A DNA stretch of 64,000 nucleotides from Caldilineaceae bacterium (GTDB taxonomy: Bacteria > Chloroflexota > Anaerolineae > Caldilineales > Caldilineaceae): positions 2,369,022-2,433,021 of the forward strand of contig OY282376.1 in NCBI GenBank assembly GCA_958295845.1, written 5' to 3'. The notes under the pieces were generated by a model that was not told the DNA's origin, made no database searches, and saw only the letters and a list, made by a program, of their open reading frames with translations. Every line of letters begins with the position of its first letter. Position 1 is the first letter of the stretch. Positions 29,214 through 39,500 of this stretch are shown piece after piece. Made by a program: the position numbers and the translations under genes.

Positions 29214-31118
29214 ATGAGTAGAAGAAGAAGGACAAGAGCCGGCGGACAGTCGGCCAGGCAATCGAAGACGACCGAAAGCAGTAATCAGGCAGCAAACAGA
29301 AATGACGGAAACGCCCAATCAAGGGGACGGCAAGGCGGAGGCAGGTTTCGCTGGTTCAAAGCCGACCTGCATACGCACACGCCGGCTTCAAACGACTATG
29401 AAGAGCCCGGCATCACCTATCTCCAATGGTTGACGACAGCCCGCGAGCGAGGGTTGGATGTAGTCGCCATCACCGACCACAATACCGTTGCCGGCGTGGC
29501 GGCAATTCGCCGTGAAATTGAGTGGCTCACACGCCTGAAAGAAGAAGACCGCCTGACTCCCGAAGAGCGAGGCAATCTCGAGCAGTGGCTCAAACTCGCA
29601 AACGAAATCGTCATACTGCCCGGTTTCGAATTTACCGCCACATTCGGTTTCCACATCCTCGCTATCTATCCGCCAGACACCTCGGTCCGAAAACTGGAGC
29701 ACACGCTCCTGAGCTTGAATGTCCCGGAGGATAGGCTGCTGGCCGGCTCGACCGAGACCGGTGCGAGCACAGACGTAACGTCGGCCTACGAAATTATCGT
29801 CGATTCCGGCGGCATCGCGATCGCCGCCCACGCCAATAGCACCAACGGTGTGGCCATGCGCAACTTCCCTTTTGGCGGCCAAACCAAGATCGCCTATACC
29901 CAGGATGAAAACCTCAGCGCCCTCGAAGTGACCGATCTGGAGAGCCGCAGCCGCAGAGCGACCGCCCGCTTCTTTAATGGCTCCAAGACCGAATATCCAC
30001 GGAAGATGCACTGTATCCAGGGCAGCGACGCACACCGCCTCAACAACGACCCGCGCAACAGCCGGCGGCTCGGTCTCGGAGAGCGGGCTACCGAACTCCT
30101 GTTGCCTGAAGCCACCTTTGACGCCATCAAAGACCTGTTCGCCAGCCGCTCCTTCGACCGCACGCGCCCCTTTCGCGCGCCTGAGAAAGAGGTCGACCAT
30201 CTGGCTGCCGCCCGCGCCGAAGGCCCCAATCAGACTCAGAGTTTTCACGAGACCGCTAACAAAAAGGGCGGAAGGCAGACTGTAGTCCTCGCCGATCTCT
30301 GCGCCTTTGCGAACACCGATGGCGGCACAATCTTTGTCGGAGCCAGCGCCCGCAAGGGCCGGATCAAAGGACTCGCGGCGTCCAAACAGGTACAGAAAGA
30401 GCTGCAGCAGGCAGTTTCCGAAAGGCTGTCACCCCCTCTCGAAGTGCGCTTCGAAATCCTGACCAATAGCGACGGAGATGTACTCCGCCTCGGTGTTGAC
30501 GCCGGCGACGCCAAACCCTACTGCCTGGACGGCGCCAAGTTCTACGTGCGCAATGACGCTGAGACAAGCATGGCTCTGCGCGACGAAATCGTGGCTCTGG
30601 TCCTGGAGAGTGTGGGGCTCAGCTCCGATCTCGTCGCCAGCGGGGACGCTGACGAGGCCGCCGCTGACGTCGAATCTGCCGGAGACGCAAAGACCGATGG
30701 CAGCAGAGGCAGGAGCTCAAGAGGCTCAAGCGGCCGCGGCAAGCAAGGTTCGGCCGGGTCGAATGACCCCTTCTATCTTCCCCAGGATGGCGTTGAAATC
30801 GTCGACAGCGAAACGCGCGAAGGAACGACCTACTACGTCGTGCGCAACATGCGCAATCAACGCAGCGTAGGCAATGTGACCCGCAAGGGCGCCCGCAAGC
30901 TGTGGAACTACGCCATCGCACAGTACGAAGACAGCCCGGTCAAAGCCAGTCAGATTCGGTGGAAAGAGAATGTCGGCTATATCCGTGCCGGAAAAAGAGC
31001 AGGCAAGAAACGATTCGACCTGGCCCTGCGCGAAGGTTCAGATCTGCGCGTCTTCTACGGTGTCACCAGTGAGGGAATGGAGGGCGCTTGGGCCCAATTC
31101 GTCGACGAATCCGACTGA
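29214..31118 (+). CDS. PHP domain / AlbA_2-like domain fusion with novel C-terminal domain
   Basis: 634 aa. A basic, Arg/Gln-rich disordered leader (1-45) is followed by a complete PHP phosphoesterase domain: HTH (53-55), ITDHNT (D88, H89), E139, H147, AAHAN (H206) and SDAH (D272, H274), a full set of trinuclear metal ligands. Residues about 340-465 resemble an AlbA_2 (Schlafen-type) nucleic-acid or nucleotide-binding domain: [47 protein letters not shown] Ser/Gly/Arg linker leads to an unrecognised basic domain of about 110 residues (518-634) with [15 protein letters not shown] and [12 protein letters not shown]. It follows lon by 3 nt. Inference: a nuclease or phosphatase acting on nucleic acid or nucleotides. 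No such function is proved by sequence, and it could instead be housekeeping. Confidence 0.85.
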   Translation: MSRRRRTRAGGQSARQSKTTESSNQAANRNDGNAQSRGRQGGGRFRWFKADLHTHTPASNDYEEPGITYLQWLTTARERGLDVVAITDHNTVAGVAAIRREIEWLTRLKEEDRLTPEERGNLEQWLKLANEIVILPGFEFTATFGFHILAIYPPDTSVRKLEHTLLSLNVPEDRLLAGSTETGASTDVTSAYEIIVDSGGIAIAAHANSTNGVAMRNFPFGGQTKIAYTQDENLSALEVTDLESRSRRATARFFNGSKTEYPRKMHCIQGSDAHRLNNDPRNSRRLGLGERATELLLPEATFDAIKDLFASRSFDRTRPFRAPEKEVDHLAAARAEGPNQTQSFHETANKKGGRQTVVLADLCAFANTDGGTIFVGASARKGRIKGLAASKQVQKELQQAVSERLSPPLEVRFEILTNSDGDVLRLGVDAGDAKPYCLDGAKFYVRNDAETSMALRDEIVALVLESVGLSSDLVASGDADEAAADVESAGDAKTDGSRGRSSRGSSGRGKQGSAGSNDPFYLPQDGVEIVDSETREGTTYYVVRNMRNQRSVGNVTRKGARKLWNYAIAQYEDSPVKASQIRWKENVGYIRAGKRAGKKRFDLALREGSDLRVFYGVTSEGMEGAWAQFVDESD

Positions 31119-31158
31119 TGAGTGCTTCAGAGCCCCTGCCTGATTGGTCTATCCCCGC

Positions 31159-32115
31159 TCAGCGGACATAGATGACCGCCACCACAGAGAGAACCCACAG
31201 GACTACGGCCGCCAGCAGCGGACGATCTGCAAACAGCAGGTCGTCCGGCGCCCCCCCGCGCTCTTCAACGTGAATCAGGTAAAGGTAGCGAAACACAACA
31301 AAGACGATCAGAGGGACAGTCAGCATCATGCGCGAGGGGTCGGCCAGTGCCGTCTCGGCCTCAAAACTGTAAAATGTGTAGCTGATAAGGCCGCTCGTCG
31401 TTACGATGCCGATGATCTGGTCTAGGAAAGGCAGGTTATACTGCTTGAGGCTCGACCGGTGGCCGGATGCAGCCTCCCGCAGAAGGATGATTTCGTGTCG
31501 GCGTTTTCCAAACGCAATCAGTAACGCAAGAAGGCTGACGCAAATGTAGAGCCAGGGGCTGAAGGCACTTACCTCGACTGCAACCGCGCCGGCCGCGACA
31601 CGTATAACGAAGAAGACCGCAATCATCATTACGTCGATGATCACAAGGTTCTTGAGGTAGATACAGTAGGCTATGTTCAGCAGCAGGTACACCCCCAGCG
31701 TCAACCCGACGTTGAGGCCAGTAAGCCCGCTACCAAGCAGCCCGGCAACGGCAAGAGCCACCATCGCTGTTTTGGCAAGTCCTGGATTGAGCAGGCCGCT
31801 CGCCAGCGGCCGCAGCCGTTTACGCGGATGTTGTCGGTCCCTCTCAATATCAACCAGGTCATTGAGGATATAAACGCTGCTCGCAACCAGGCTGAAGCAA
31901 ACAAGAGTCCACACTGCCGTCAGTGCCAGCGGAACGTCCAGGAGCTTGCCGTCAAAGATCAGCGCAACCAGAACGAAACCGTTCTTCGTCCACTGTTTGG
32001 GCCGCATGGTCCGCAACAGGTACAATAGGCGCCGGCCCATCGATATCGTAGACTCTTCTCCAAGACTGGGCTGTTCCCCCGATGCGGGCGGGAACGGCTC
32101 CGTGGCTCGATCCAT
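31159..32115 (-). CDS. UbiA-family prenyl-phosphate phosphoribosyltransferase-like protein
   Basis: 318-aa polytopic membrane prenyltransferase of the UbiA superfamily, close in pattern to decaprenyl-phosphate phosphoribosyltransferase. RTMRPKQWTKN lies near the start, and the Mg-diphosphate motif reads NDLVDIERDRQHPRKRLRP (NDxxDxxxDxxHPxKR); a later loop has FGKRRHE. About nine hydrophobic segments are visible. Enzymes of this type transfer a phosphoribosyl group to a polyprenyl phosphate, the first step toward a lipid-linked arabinose donor for surface glycans. Only the upstream prenyl synthase (1 kb) and the GT-C-like protein (61-64 kb) might share that pathway, and both are distant. Convergent with the PHP gene. 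Confidence 0.85.
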   Translation of the reverse strand: MDRATEPFPPASGEQPSLGEESTISMGRRLLYLLRTMRPKQWTKNGFVLVALIFDGKLLDVPLALTAVWTLVCFSLVASSVYILNDLVDIERDRQHPRKRLRPLASGLLNPGLAKTAMVALAVAGLLGSGLTGLNVGLTLGVYLLLNIAYCIYLKNLVIIDVMMIAVFFVIRVAAGAVAVEVSAFSPWLYICVSLLALLIAFGKRRHEIILLREAASGHRSSLKQYNLPFLDQIIGIVTTSGLISYTFYSFEAETALADPSRMMLTVPLIVFVVFRYLYLIHVEERGGAPDDLLFADRPLLAAVVLWVLSVVAVIYVR

Positions 32116-32471
32116 CAGTAACTACTCCGCTTTGCCGAGTCGGGTTGACGGCCCTCTGTTCCTGCCTTCACCCTGTGCCAATGCAACAGGCTTCTCGATG
32201 GGCCAGAAATATGGACCGCCGACTGAGCGCCCATCATACTTCACGTGCAAAGGCGGAACCAAACCGAATCGGGATTCAACAAACTTGCGCTGCCTCAACT
32301 GGCCACTTTCCAAAACCATCGCCACGTCCTTAGAGTCAAACCGTACCCGGCATGACCAGTTCCCAGCCGGGCGTCGACAGGCCATTCTCAGCCAAGAGAA
32401 CGTTTACTTGACTCAATACGTCTTTACCCTTTAGAGAAGAGCATCCAGACAGACATCATTCGATTTCTCCC
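32116..32471. other. Intergenic region between divergent genes, no clear gene
   Basis: 356 nt between the UbiA-type gene and the CNNM-type gene. A minus-strand frame of 87 codons (32122-32385) ends 6 nt before the UbiA start, but has no ribosome-binding site or recognisable domain, so I do not call it. Promoters for both genes should be here. Confidence 0.45.
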
Positions 32472-33854
32472 ATGGTCATCGTTTTCGTAGTCATCACTGT
32501 ATTTATCCTCATAACCTTGAACGGCCTCTTTGTGGCCGCCGAAATCGGTACCGTCGGCGCAAGGCGCGCGCGCATCGCCCAGGTGGCGGCAGACGGCAAC
32601 CGCCCCGCGCAGATTCTGCTGCCGATTCTGGAAAGCCCAAATAAACTCGACAACTACATCGCCGCCTGCCAGCTTGGTATCACCCTCTCCAGCCTTATGC
32701 TGGGCTACTACGGCAAAGCCGTTATCACGCCTTTGGTAGAGCCGGTTCTGAGCAGTTCAGGCTTTGTGGGCCAGGCCGCAGCCGTCTCGATCGCAGCCAC
32801 CGGCGTCCTCGTGGTACTTACTGTGATCCAGGTGGCACTGAGCGAGCTTGCTCCAAAAACTGTCGGCATCCAGTTCCCCGAGCCCACGGCCCTCCTGCTG
32901 ATCACGCCTGTAAGCTGGGCAATGGTCCTGCTGCGCCCTCTGATCTGGTTTTTCAACGGCAGCGGCCGACTATTCCTGCGGCTTATAGGCCTCAGAGCAG
33001 TGTCGGATAGCTTCCATATCCACGCACCGGAAGAAATCCTGATGATGGTGCAGGAAAGCGGCGCCGGAGGCATTCTCAAGGAAGGCGAAACTGAACTGTT
33101 GGAGAACACGCTGCAGCTGCGCCAGCGTTCGTTGCGCCACGTAATAGTTCCCCGCACGCAGCTTCTGGCTGCTCCGGTGGAGATGCCCGGCGCCGACCTG
33201 TTGCGCCTGCTCGCCGAATCCAATCACTCCCGGCTCCCACTGTACGAAGGAACTGTCGACAACATCGTTGGCGTGGTCCACCTCAAAGACCTGCTCTGTC
33301 TGGTAGCCGCCCCAGGCTCCAATTCCGCCGATGGCGCCGAAGCGACCTGCGCCGAGGGCCGAGACGTCCGCGATGTCATGCGGGTCCCTCCCTACGTGCC
33401 CGAGTCTGCTCCCGTGGCCAATGTGTTCCGGCAGCTGCAGGCCGAACATTACCATATGGCTGTCGTCATCGACGAGTACGGGGGCACCGCCGGCATCGTA
33501 ACGTTCGAAGATCTGATTGAAGAAATCTTTGGCGACATCGCAGACGAGTTTGATGCCGACAGCCAGGAAATGGCGCTGGCAAACGATGGCCGTCTCGATC
33601 TCGCAGGCGAAGTCGACCTCGAAAGCCTGTCCGAAGTCTTGGGTTCAGACCTTGAAGTCGAAGACGTTGACACGCTGGGTGGCGCAATCCTTGCCGAGTT
33701 GGGCGCCATTCCTGAGCCAGGCCAGGTCGTGCGCTTGCAGGATTTCGAATTCAGGGTCGAAGAAGTAAGTGGCTACGCTGTTTCTCGGGTCAGCGTTGCG
33801 CTGCCGCCAGGCGCGGCCGCAAAACTGCCCCACTCAGGCGCCATTAGCGGTTAG
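32472..33854 (+). CDS. CNNM/CorC (HlyC)-type membrane protein with CBS pair, copy 1
   Basis: 460 aa. The N-terminal DUF21/CNNM transmembrane domain has FVAAEIGTVGARRARI, followed by LGITLSSLMLGYYGK, and about three membrane helices. Cytoplasmic CBS domains follow (HVIVPRTQLLAAPVEM; SNHSRLPLYEGTVDNIVGVVHLKDLL; VIDEYGGTAGIVTFEDLIEEIFGDI), then the CorC/HlyC domain (LDLAGEVDLESLSEVLG, DTLGGAILAELGAIPEPGQ). The family exports Mg2+ or other divalent cations; the old name haemolysin C is misleading. It is followed after 61 nt by a paralogue in the same direction. ATG at 32472. Confidence 0.92.
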   Translation: MVIVFVVITVFILITLNGLFVAAEIGTVGARRARIAQVAADGNRPAQILLPILESPNKLDNYIAACQLGITLSSLMLGYYGKAVITPLVEPVLSSSGFVGQAAAVSIAATGVLVVLTVIQVALSELAPKTVGIQFPEPTALLLITPVSWAMVLLRPLIWFFNGSGRLFLRLIGLRAVSDSFHIHAPEEILMMVQESGAGGILKEGETELLENTLQLRQRSLRHVIVPRTQLLAAPVEMPGADLLRLLAESNHSRLPLYEGTVDNIVGVVHLKDLLCLVAAPGSNSADGAEATCAEGRDVRDVMRVPPYVPESAPVANVFRQLQAEHYHMAVVIDEYGGTAGIVTFEDLIEEIFGDIADEFDADSQEMALANDGRLDLAGEVDLESLSEVLGSDLEVEDVDTLGGAILAELGAIPEPGQVVRLQDFEFRVEEVSGYAVSRVSVALPPGAAAKLPHSGAISG

Positions 33855-33915
33855 TGCAATCCCAGGGAAAGTCCTTGCGTAGTAGAACGAACCAACGCCA
33901 AGTGGAATAGAACGA

Positions 33916-35283
33916 GTGGAATACCTGCTTCCCGTTGTGATCATCGCAGCACTGATATTCTTCAACGGCCTGTTTGTCGCCGTGGAGTTTGCCGTCGTGG
34001 CTTCATCCAGGGCGCGCATGTCTCAGCTCGCCCTCGAGGGCTCATCCGCCGCCGCCAGGGTGATGCGCGTTCTGACCGATCCAACCGGGCAAACCCGCTT
34101 CATCATCATGGCGCAGTTGGGCATCACCCTGTCCAGCCTCGGACTGGGCATGTACGGCGAACACACAATCGCAGAATGGATCCTGTCGCTGCTGGAGCAT
34201 CAAGGCGTGGAAAGGGGCCTGCTAAGCGTCGCTGCAGCCCACAGCGCCGCCCTGGTTCTCGCCATCGCCGTCATGACCTATCTGCACGTCGTCCTCGGCG
34301 AAGTCATGCCCAAATCTCTTGCCCTGCAGGCGCCGGAATCCACTGCGCTGCGTGTAATTGGGCCATTCTGGGTCATCGAGCGCATATTCTCTCCCGCTAT
34401 CTTTGTCCTGAATGCGATTGCCCGCGCAATCACCCGCGCCTGCGGCGTGCCCGAACGGAGCGCCCACGACCACATGGTCTCCCCCCAGGAGCTCGAGATG
34501 ATCGTCGAGGAGAGTTCCGAAGAAGGGCTGATCGCCCCCTCCGAGCAACTGTATATCGAGAACATCTTGGACATGAGAGAGCGTACTGTCGGACAGGTAA
34601 TGACGCCCCGTACCCGCATTGTCGGAATCTCCGCCCAAGCAACCGATCAGGCGATTCTGCAGCTTGTCTGTGCCTCCAATCACTCCCGCTATCCCATCTT
34701 CGAAGGCGATCTGGACAAAATCCGGGGCTTCCTGCACGTCAAGGACCTCGCCCGCCACCTGCAGAACGGCGCCGACGGAGGTCCCCTGGACCTGCACATG
34801 ATGGCGCAGACCCGCCCCGTAATAGTCGTGCCCGAAACGCTCTCCCTGGACCAGATGCTGGGTCGCTTTCGCGCCGAGAAGGGTGCCCTTGCCGTTGTCA
34901 TCGACGAGTTCGGCGGCACTGCCGGTATCGTCACCTTCGAGGACCTACTGGAGGAAGTCGTCGGCGAAATTCAGGACGAATTCGACGCCGAACGCGCCCC
35001 CTTTGAGTATGTAAGCGAGAACCGGTTACGCGTCGACGGCTCACTCCTGCTGGACGAGTTGACCCAGCACTTCGACATCAACTTCGACAACGAAGAGGTA
35101 GACACCGTCGGCGGCCTGATCATGGCCCACCTGGGGCGAATCCCCATCGTCGGCGATGTCGTCGACCTCGACGGTGCGCGCTATGTCGTCGAGCAAGTAG
35201 CCGGTCGAGCAGTGGACTCGGTCTTGGTCGAACTCCCGGATTCTGAACCGGATCCGGAAGAATCCGAGAAAGACGAATCCTGA
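33916..35283 (+). CDS. CNNM/CorC (HlyC)-type membrane protein with CBS pair, copy 2
   Basis: 455 aa, same architecture as the preceding gene: DUF21 membrane domain (FVAVEFAVVASSRARM, LGITLSSLGLGMYGE), CBS pair (VMTPRTRIVGISAQA; SNHSRYPIFEGDLDKIRGFLHVKDL; VIDEFGGTAGIVTFEDLLEEVVGEI) and CorC domain (LRVDGSLLLDELTQHF, DTVGGLIMAHLGRIPIVGD). GTG start at 33916, where the sequence matches the paralogue's first helix. Tandem paralogues of this family are common and may form heteromers or differ in ion or regulation. The acidic tail PDSEPDPEESEKDES is not conserved in copy 1. Confidence 0.92.
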   Translation: MEYLLPVVIIAALIFFNGLFVAVEFAVVASSRARMSQLALEGSSAAARVMRVLTDPTGQTRFIIMAQLGITLSSLGLGMYGEHTIAEWILSLLEHQGVERGLLSVAAAHSAALVLAIAVMTYLHVVLGEVMPKSLALQAPESTALRVIGPFWVIERIFSPAIFVLNAIARAITRACGVPERSAHDHMVSPQELEMIVEESSEEGLIAPSEQLYIENILDMRERTVGQVMTPRTRIVGISAQATDQAILQLVCASNHSRYPIFEGDLDKIRGFLHVKDLARHLQNGADGGPLDLHMMAQTRPVIVVPETLSLDQMLGRFRAEKGALAVVIDEFGGTAGIVTFEDLLEEVVGEIQDEFDAERAPFEYVSENRLRVDGSLLLDELTQHFDINFDNEEVDTVGGLIMAHLGRIPIVGDVVDLDGARYVVEQVAGRAVDSVLVELPDSEPDPEESEKDES

Positions 35284-35351
35284 TCCGCGACCGGGGCGCA
35301 GCCCCAATATGGCGTAACCATCCACACGCCTCTGTCCCCCGACTCCACAAA

Positions 35352-35380
35352 TTGACAAACCTCTAACCCCCGGTTACAAT
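35352..35380 (+). promoter_or_regulatory. Sigma70-type promoter of the T-box/alaX/ileS operon
   Basis: A perfect TTGACA (35352-35357) and TACAAT (35375-35380) with the ideal 17-nt spacer. Transcription would start near 35387, just before the T-box stem I. Confidence 0.85.
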
Positions 35381-35386
35381 TGCCGC

Positions 35387-35690
35387 GTTCTGTTCAACTG
35401 AGAACACCATCGGCAACGACGGAGACGAGTAACTGTCGTAACGTCCCTAGCGAGCCCGGGTCGGTGCAAGCCGGGCGGACCACTACGACTGCGAAAATCA
35501 CTCCCGAGCCGCGGCCCGAAAAGGCGGCCAACCGCCCAGTAGACGTCGCCGGTGTCGTGAACCGTTACTCTCACGGCCAGAAAACATCGATCAATCCTCT
35601 GGCACAAGAGCGGCTCGGTCCCAGCACCGGGAAGCAGGGTGGTACCGCGGACTTTTCAGCCCGTCCCTGACCAGGGACGGGCTTTCCTAT
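35387..35690 (+). ncRNA. T-box riboswitch leader, isoleucine specifier
   Basis: tRNA-sensing leader. The universal T-box sequence AGGGTGGTACCGCG is at 35636-35649. Upstream, a stem I apical region AGCGAGCCCGGG...GGTGCAAGCCCGG-like is at about 35450-35477, and the specifier side reads GAAAATCACTCCCGAG with ATC (Ile) at 35497-35499. The specifier agrees with ileS downstream. Uncharged tRNA-Ile should stabilise an antiterminator formed with the T-box sequence and block the terminator at 35658. Exact 5' end and stem borders were judged by eye. Confidence 0.93.
35658..35690 (+). terminator. T-box intrinsic terminator
   Basis: Perfect 11-bp stem, AGCCCGTCCCT (35658-35668) pairing with AGGGACGGGCT (35673-35683), a 4-nt loop, then TTCCTAT. 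The U-tract is short, so termination efficiency or an alternative RNA-level mechanism should be tested. Confidence 0.8.
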
Positions 35691-35739
35691 GTCACAGGCA
35701 TGAGTCGTTAGCCTGGCCAGGAACTGAAGCGAGGAACGG

Positions 35740-36486
35740 ATGACTGCTGAACTTTTCTACGACGATGCCTATATGCGCGAATTTGACGCCGCAATCACTG
35801 CCGTCGGCAAGAAAGACGGCCAGCTGCGCGTCGCCCTCGATCGCACCGCCTTCTACCCCGGTGGCGGCGGTCAGCCCAGCGACACCGGATGGATCACCAT
35901 CGACTACCGCAGGCTGCCCGTCAGCAAGGTAAAGAGAGAGGGAGGCAGCATCTGGCATACGCTTGAAGGCAAAAAAGGTGAGTCGATTCCCATCAGACCG
36001 GGGCAGAAGATCCACGCGGAGCTGGACTGGGACCGACGCTACCTGCTCATGCGCACGCACACCGCTATGCATATTCTGTGCGGCGTCGTCTGGCGCGACT
36101 ACGGCGCATCCGTCACCGGCGGCGACATGAAACCAGGCAGCGGGCGCATGGACTTCGAATTCGAGGCCATGAGCGCCAATCTCGTGGCCGCGATCGAACA
36201 GAAGTGCAATCAGGAAATCGAGGCCGCGCGCCCCGTCAACACCAGGACCTTGCCACGCGAAGAGGCCTTCCAGATTCCGGACCTCATCCGCACAAAAATC
36301 AATCTGCTGCCGAAGCAGATCAAAGAAGTGCGCACCGTGGAGCTGAAAGGACTGGACCTCCAGGCCGACGGCGGTACCCATGCAGGCAACACCAGCGAAG
36401 TCGGCCTAATGCGCGTGGTCGACTACCGCAGCAAGGGCGCGATCAACAAGCGAATCTACGTGGAAATCAGCGAGGCCCAAGCCTAG
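35740..36486 (+). CDS. AlaX-type alanyl-tRNA editing (trans-editing) protein
   Basis: 248-aa free-standing homologue of the AlaRS editing domain. FYPGGGGQPSDTG, RTHTAMHIL (His107 and His111 of the HxxxH zinc motif) and ADGGTHAGNTSEVG (His214) are present. The expected Cys of CxxxH is Asp210 here. AlaX proteins hydrolyse Ser-tRNA(Ala) or Gly-tRNA(Ala). The gene stands between an isoleucine T-box and ileS, 36 nt before ileS, so it should be induced with IleRS when isoleucyl-tRNA runs low. This context raises the possibility of activity on a mischarged tRNA-Ile. GAGGAACGG is next to the ATG at 35740. Confidence 0.9.
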   Translation: MTAELFYDDAYMREFDAAITAVGKKDGQLRVALDRTAFYPGGGGQPSDTGWITIDYRRLPVSKVKREGGSIWHTLEGKKGESIPIRPGQKIHAELDWDRRYLLMRTHTAMHILCGVVWRDYGASVTGGDMKPGSGRMDFEFEAMSANLVAAIEQKCNQEIEAARPVNTRTLPREEAFQIPDLIRTKINLLPKQIKEVRTVELKGLDLQADGGTHAGNTSEVGLMRVVDYRSKGAINKRIYVEISEAQA

Positions 36487-36522
36487 CTACGCCTCATTCC
36501 ACGAACGACAAGGGATGCTGAC

Positions 36523-39500
36523 ATGACTCAGACAACTGCAGGAACGGCTGCCTCAACCAACGGAAGGACACAGCGGAACAGGTTCAATGAAGTCCCGGCC
36601 AGTGTCTCCTATCCCGACATGGAGGAAGCCATCCTGAAACTTTGGAAGAACAAAAACGTCTTCCAGCGTTCAATGCAGGAACGCGAAGGCGGGCCGGAGT
36701 ACGTCTTCTTCGAAGGGCCGCCAACCGCCAACGGCCGGCCTGGCATCCACCACGTCCTTGCTCGCGCCTTCAAAGACATGTTTCCCCGCTACAAGACCAT
36801 GCAGGGCTATCACGTGCTGCGCAAGGGCGGCTGGGACACGCACGGGCTTCCGGTGGAGCTCGAAGTCGAAAAACAGCTCGGCCTCACCGGCAAAGACCAG
36901 ATCGAAGAGTACGGCGTCGCCAAGTTCAACCAGATGTGCAAGGAATCGGTCTGGGAGTACCTCAGCGATTGGGAGGCACTCACCGAAAGAATGGCCTTCT
37001 GGGTAAGTCTCGAAGACGCCTACGTGACGATGAACAACGAATACGTCCAGTCGCTCTGGTGGATTCTCAAGCAGCTCTGGGATAAGGGTCTTCTTTTCGA
37101 AGGTTACAAAGTCGTTCCCTACTGCCCCCGCTGCGGCACGCCCCTCAGCAGCCATGAACTCTCCTTGGGCTACCAGGAAGGCACCGTAGACCCCAGCGTC
37201 TATGTCAAATTCGCCGTCAAGGGCGAGGATGACGCCTACCTCTTGGCCTGGACCACCACACCCTGGACGCTCCCGGGCAACGCGGCCCTCGCTATTGGTG
37301 AGGAAGTCGACTATCTGAAAGTTAGAGACAGTTCCGGCGCGACGCTCTACGTGGCCAAGGAGCTGGCAGAGAACGTCCTGGAACCCGGCTATGAGCCTCT
37401 TGCCGAAATGAAAGGCGCCGCTCTCGTTGGCAAGGAGTATCACCCTCTCTTCCGCTTCGGTCCTCCCGTCGATGAGCGCTACGCATACGTAATCGCCGCC
37501 GACTTTGTCAGCACCGCCGACGGCACCGGAATCGTCCACATTGCGCCCGCATTTGGCGCAGACGACCTCGCGGTCGGTCAGGCGCACAATCTTCCGGTCT
37601 TTCACACCGTCGACGCCTCCGGTTGCTTCAAGCCGGAGGTCACCCCCTGGGCCGGTCTCTTCGTCAAAGACGCTGATCCACACATCACCTCTGATCTGAA
37701 GGACCGCGGTCTCCTCTACAAAGCCGGCACCTACGAGCATACCTATCCCTTCTGCTGGCGTTGCGAAACGCCTCTCATCTACTGGGCAAAAGAGACCTGG
37801 TACCTCCGCACTAGCGAATTCAAGGACCGGCTCGTCGCCTTGAACAACACGATCAACTGGGTGCCCGATCACGTCCGCGGCGGGCGATTCGGCCGCTGGC
37901 TCGAAAACAACGTCGACTGGGCCCTTGGCCGCGATCGCTACTGGGCTACGCCCATCCCAATCTGGAAGAGCGATGCCCCCGGCAGCGACTATAAGGAATG
38001 TGTCGGCAGCGTCGCCGAACTCGCCGAGAAGAGCGGCCGCGATCTCAGCGGCCTGGACCTTCACCGTCCCTACGTCGACGATATCACCTGGCCCGCCCCC
38101 GACGGTGGCACAATGCGCCGCGTCAGCGAACTGTGCGATGTCTGGTTCGACAGCGGCTCGATGCCCGTTGCCCAATGGCACTACCCCTTCTCCAACCAGG
38201 ATCAATGGGAGACCTACAAACAGGCCGACTACATCTGCGAGGCGATCGATCAGACCCGCGGCTGGTTCTACACGCTGCACGCCGTCAGCACGCTGCTCTT
38301 CGACCGGCCCGCCTTCAAGAACGTCATCTGCCTGGGCCTCATCCTGGCCGAAGACGGCTCGAAAATGAGCAAGTCCAAGGGCAATGTAGTCGACCCGTGG
38401 CAGGTCTTCGCCGACCACGGCGCCGACGCAACCCGCTGGTATATGTATACCGCCGGACCGCCCGGAAACGCCCGGCGCTTCAGCGGCAACCTGGTGGCTG
38501 AGGTGAAGCGCCGCTTCCTGAACACACTGTGGAACACATACAGCTTCTTCGTAGTCTACGCCAACCTACAGGAAGCACAGGACGGGACCGGTGATGGAGC
38601 GAACGCCACAGAGGTTTCCGCCGAAGCCGCGCTCCAGGATCGATGGCTCCAATCTGAGCTGAACCGGCTCGTTCGTGACGTGACCGCCGCCTACGAGGCC
38701 TATGACGTCACCGCCGCCACCCGGCCAATCGCCGACTTCGTCGACGAGCTCAGCAACTGGTATGTGCGCCTCAATCGGCGCCGCTTCTGGGACGGTGACG
38801 CCGCAGCCCTCTCAACACTGCGAAACACGCTCGTCACAGTGTCGAAACTGCTCGCGCCCGCCATCCCATTCATCTCCGAAGAAATCTACCAGAATCTGGT
38901 CGCCGGCCTCGAGCCCGACGCGCCCGACTCCGTCCATCTGGCGGACTGGCCGCAGTTTGACGAGTCGCGCATCGACGACCGCCTCCATGCCGATATGGCC
39001 CTCGCGCAGAAAGTGACGACGCTCGGCCGCGCGGCGAGAGAATCGGTTGCGCTGAAAGTGCGCCAGCCTGTACAGAAGGTCGTGGTTCGCGCCCGGTCGC
39101 AAGATGAAAACGCCGGGCTCGAACGGCTGAGCGACCTTCTCCTTACCGAGTTGAACGTCAAGGAGCTCGGCTTAGCCGACCAAGCCGGCGACCTCGTCGA
39201 TTTGACCGTCTTTCCACTGCCCAAGCAACTTGGCCAGAAATACGGCCGGGGCTACCCTGTTATCAGGAGCAAGTTCGCCGAGATGGACCAGCGGCAACTG
39301 GCCGCTCGCTTTGACGCCGGCGAATCTGTGACTGTGGAAGGCGAAGGCCAGGACTATGTCGTTGAACCCGAGGACGTAGAGGTTCGCAGGACCCCGCGCG
39401 CTGGCCTCGCCGTCGCCGAGGACGGCGGCTATTTGGTGGCCGTAACCACGACACTCACGCCCGAACTGGAGATGGAGGGCCACGCCCGCGAGCTCGTACG

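Noticed and set aside
32122..32385. 87-codon minus-strand frame 6 nt before the UbiA-type gene
   Set aside because: No ribosome-binding site and no recognised domain; kept as intergenic, although a conserved homologue would change this.
36670..38418. A 582-codon open frame antisense to ileS
   Set aside because: It lies wholly within the conserved IleRS coding region; it is a GC-rich mirror frame with no ribosome-binding site and no recognisable domain.
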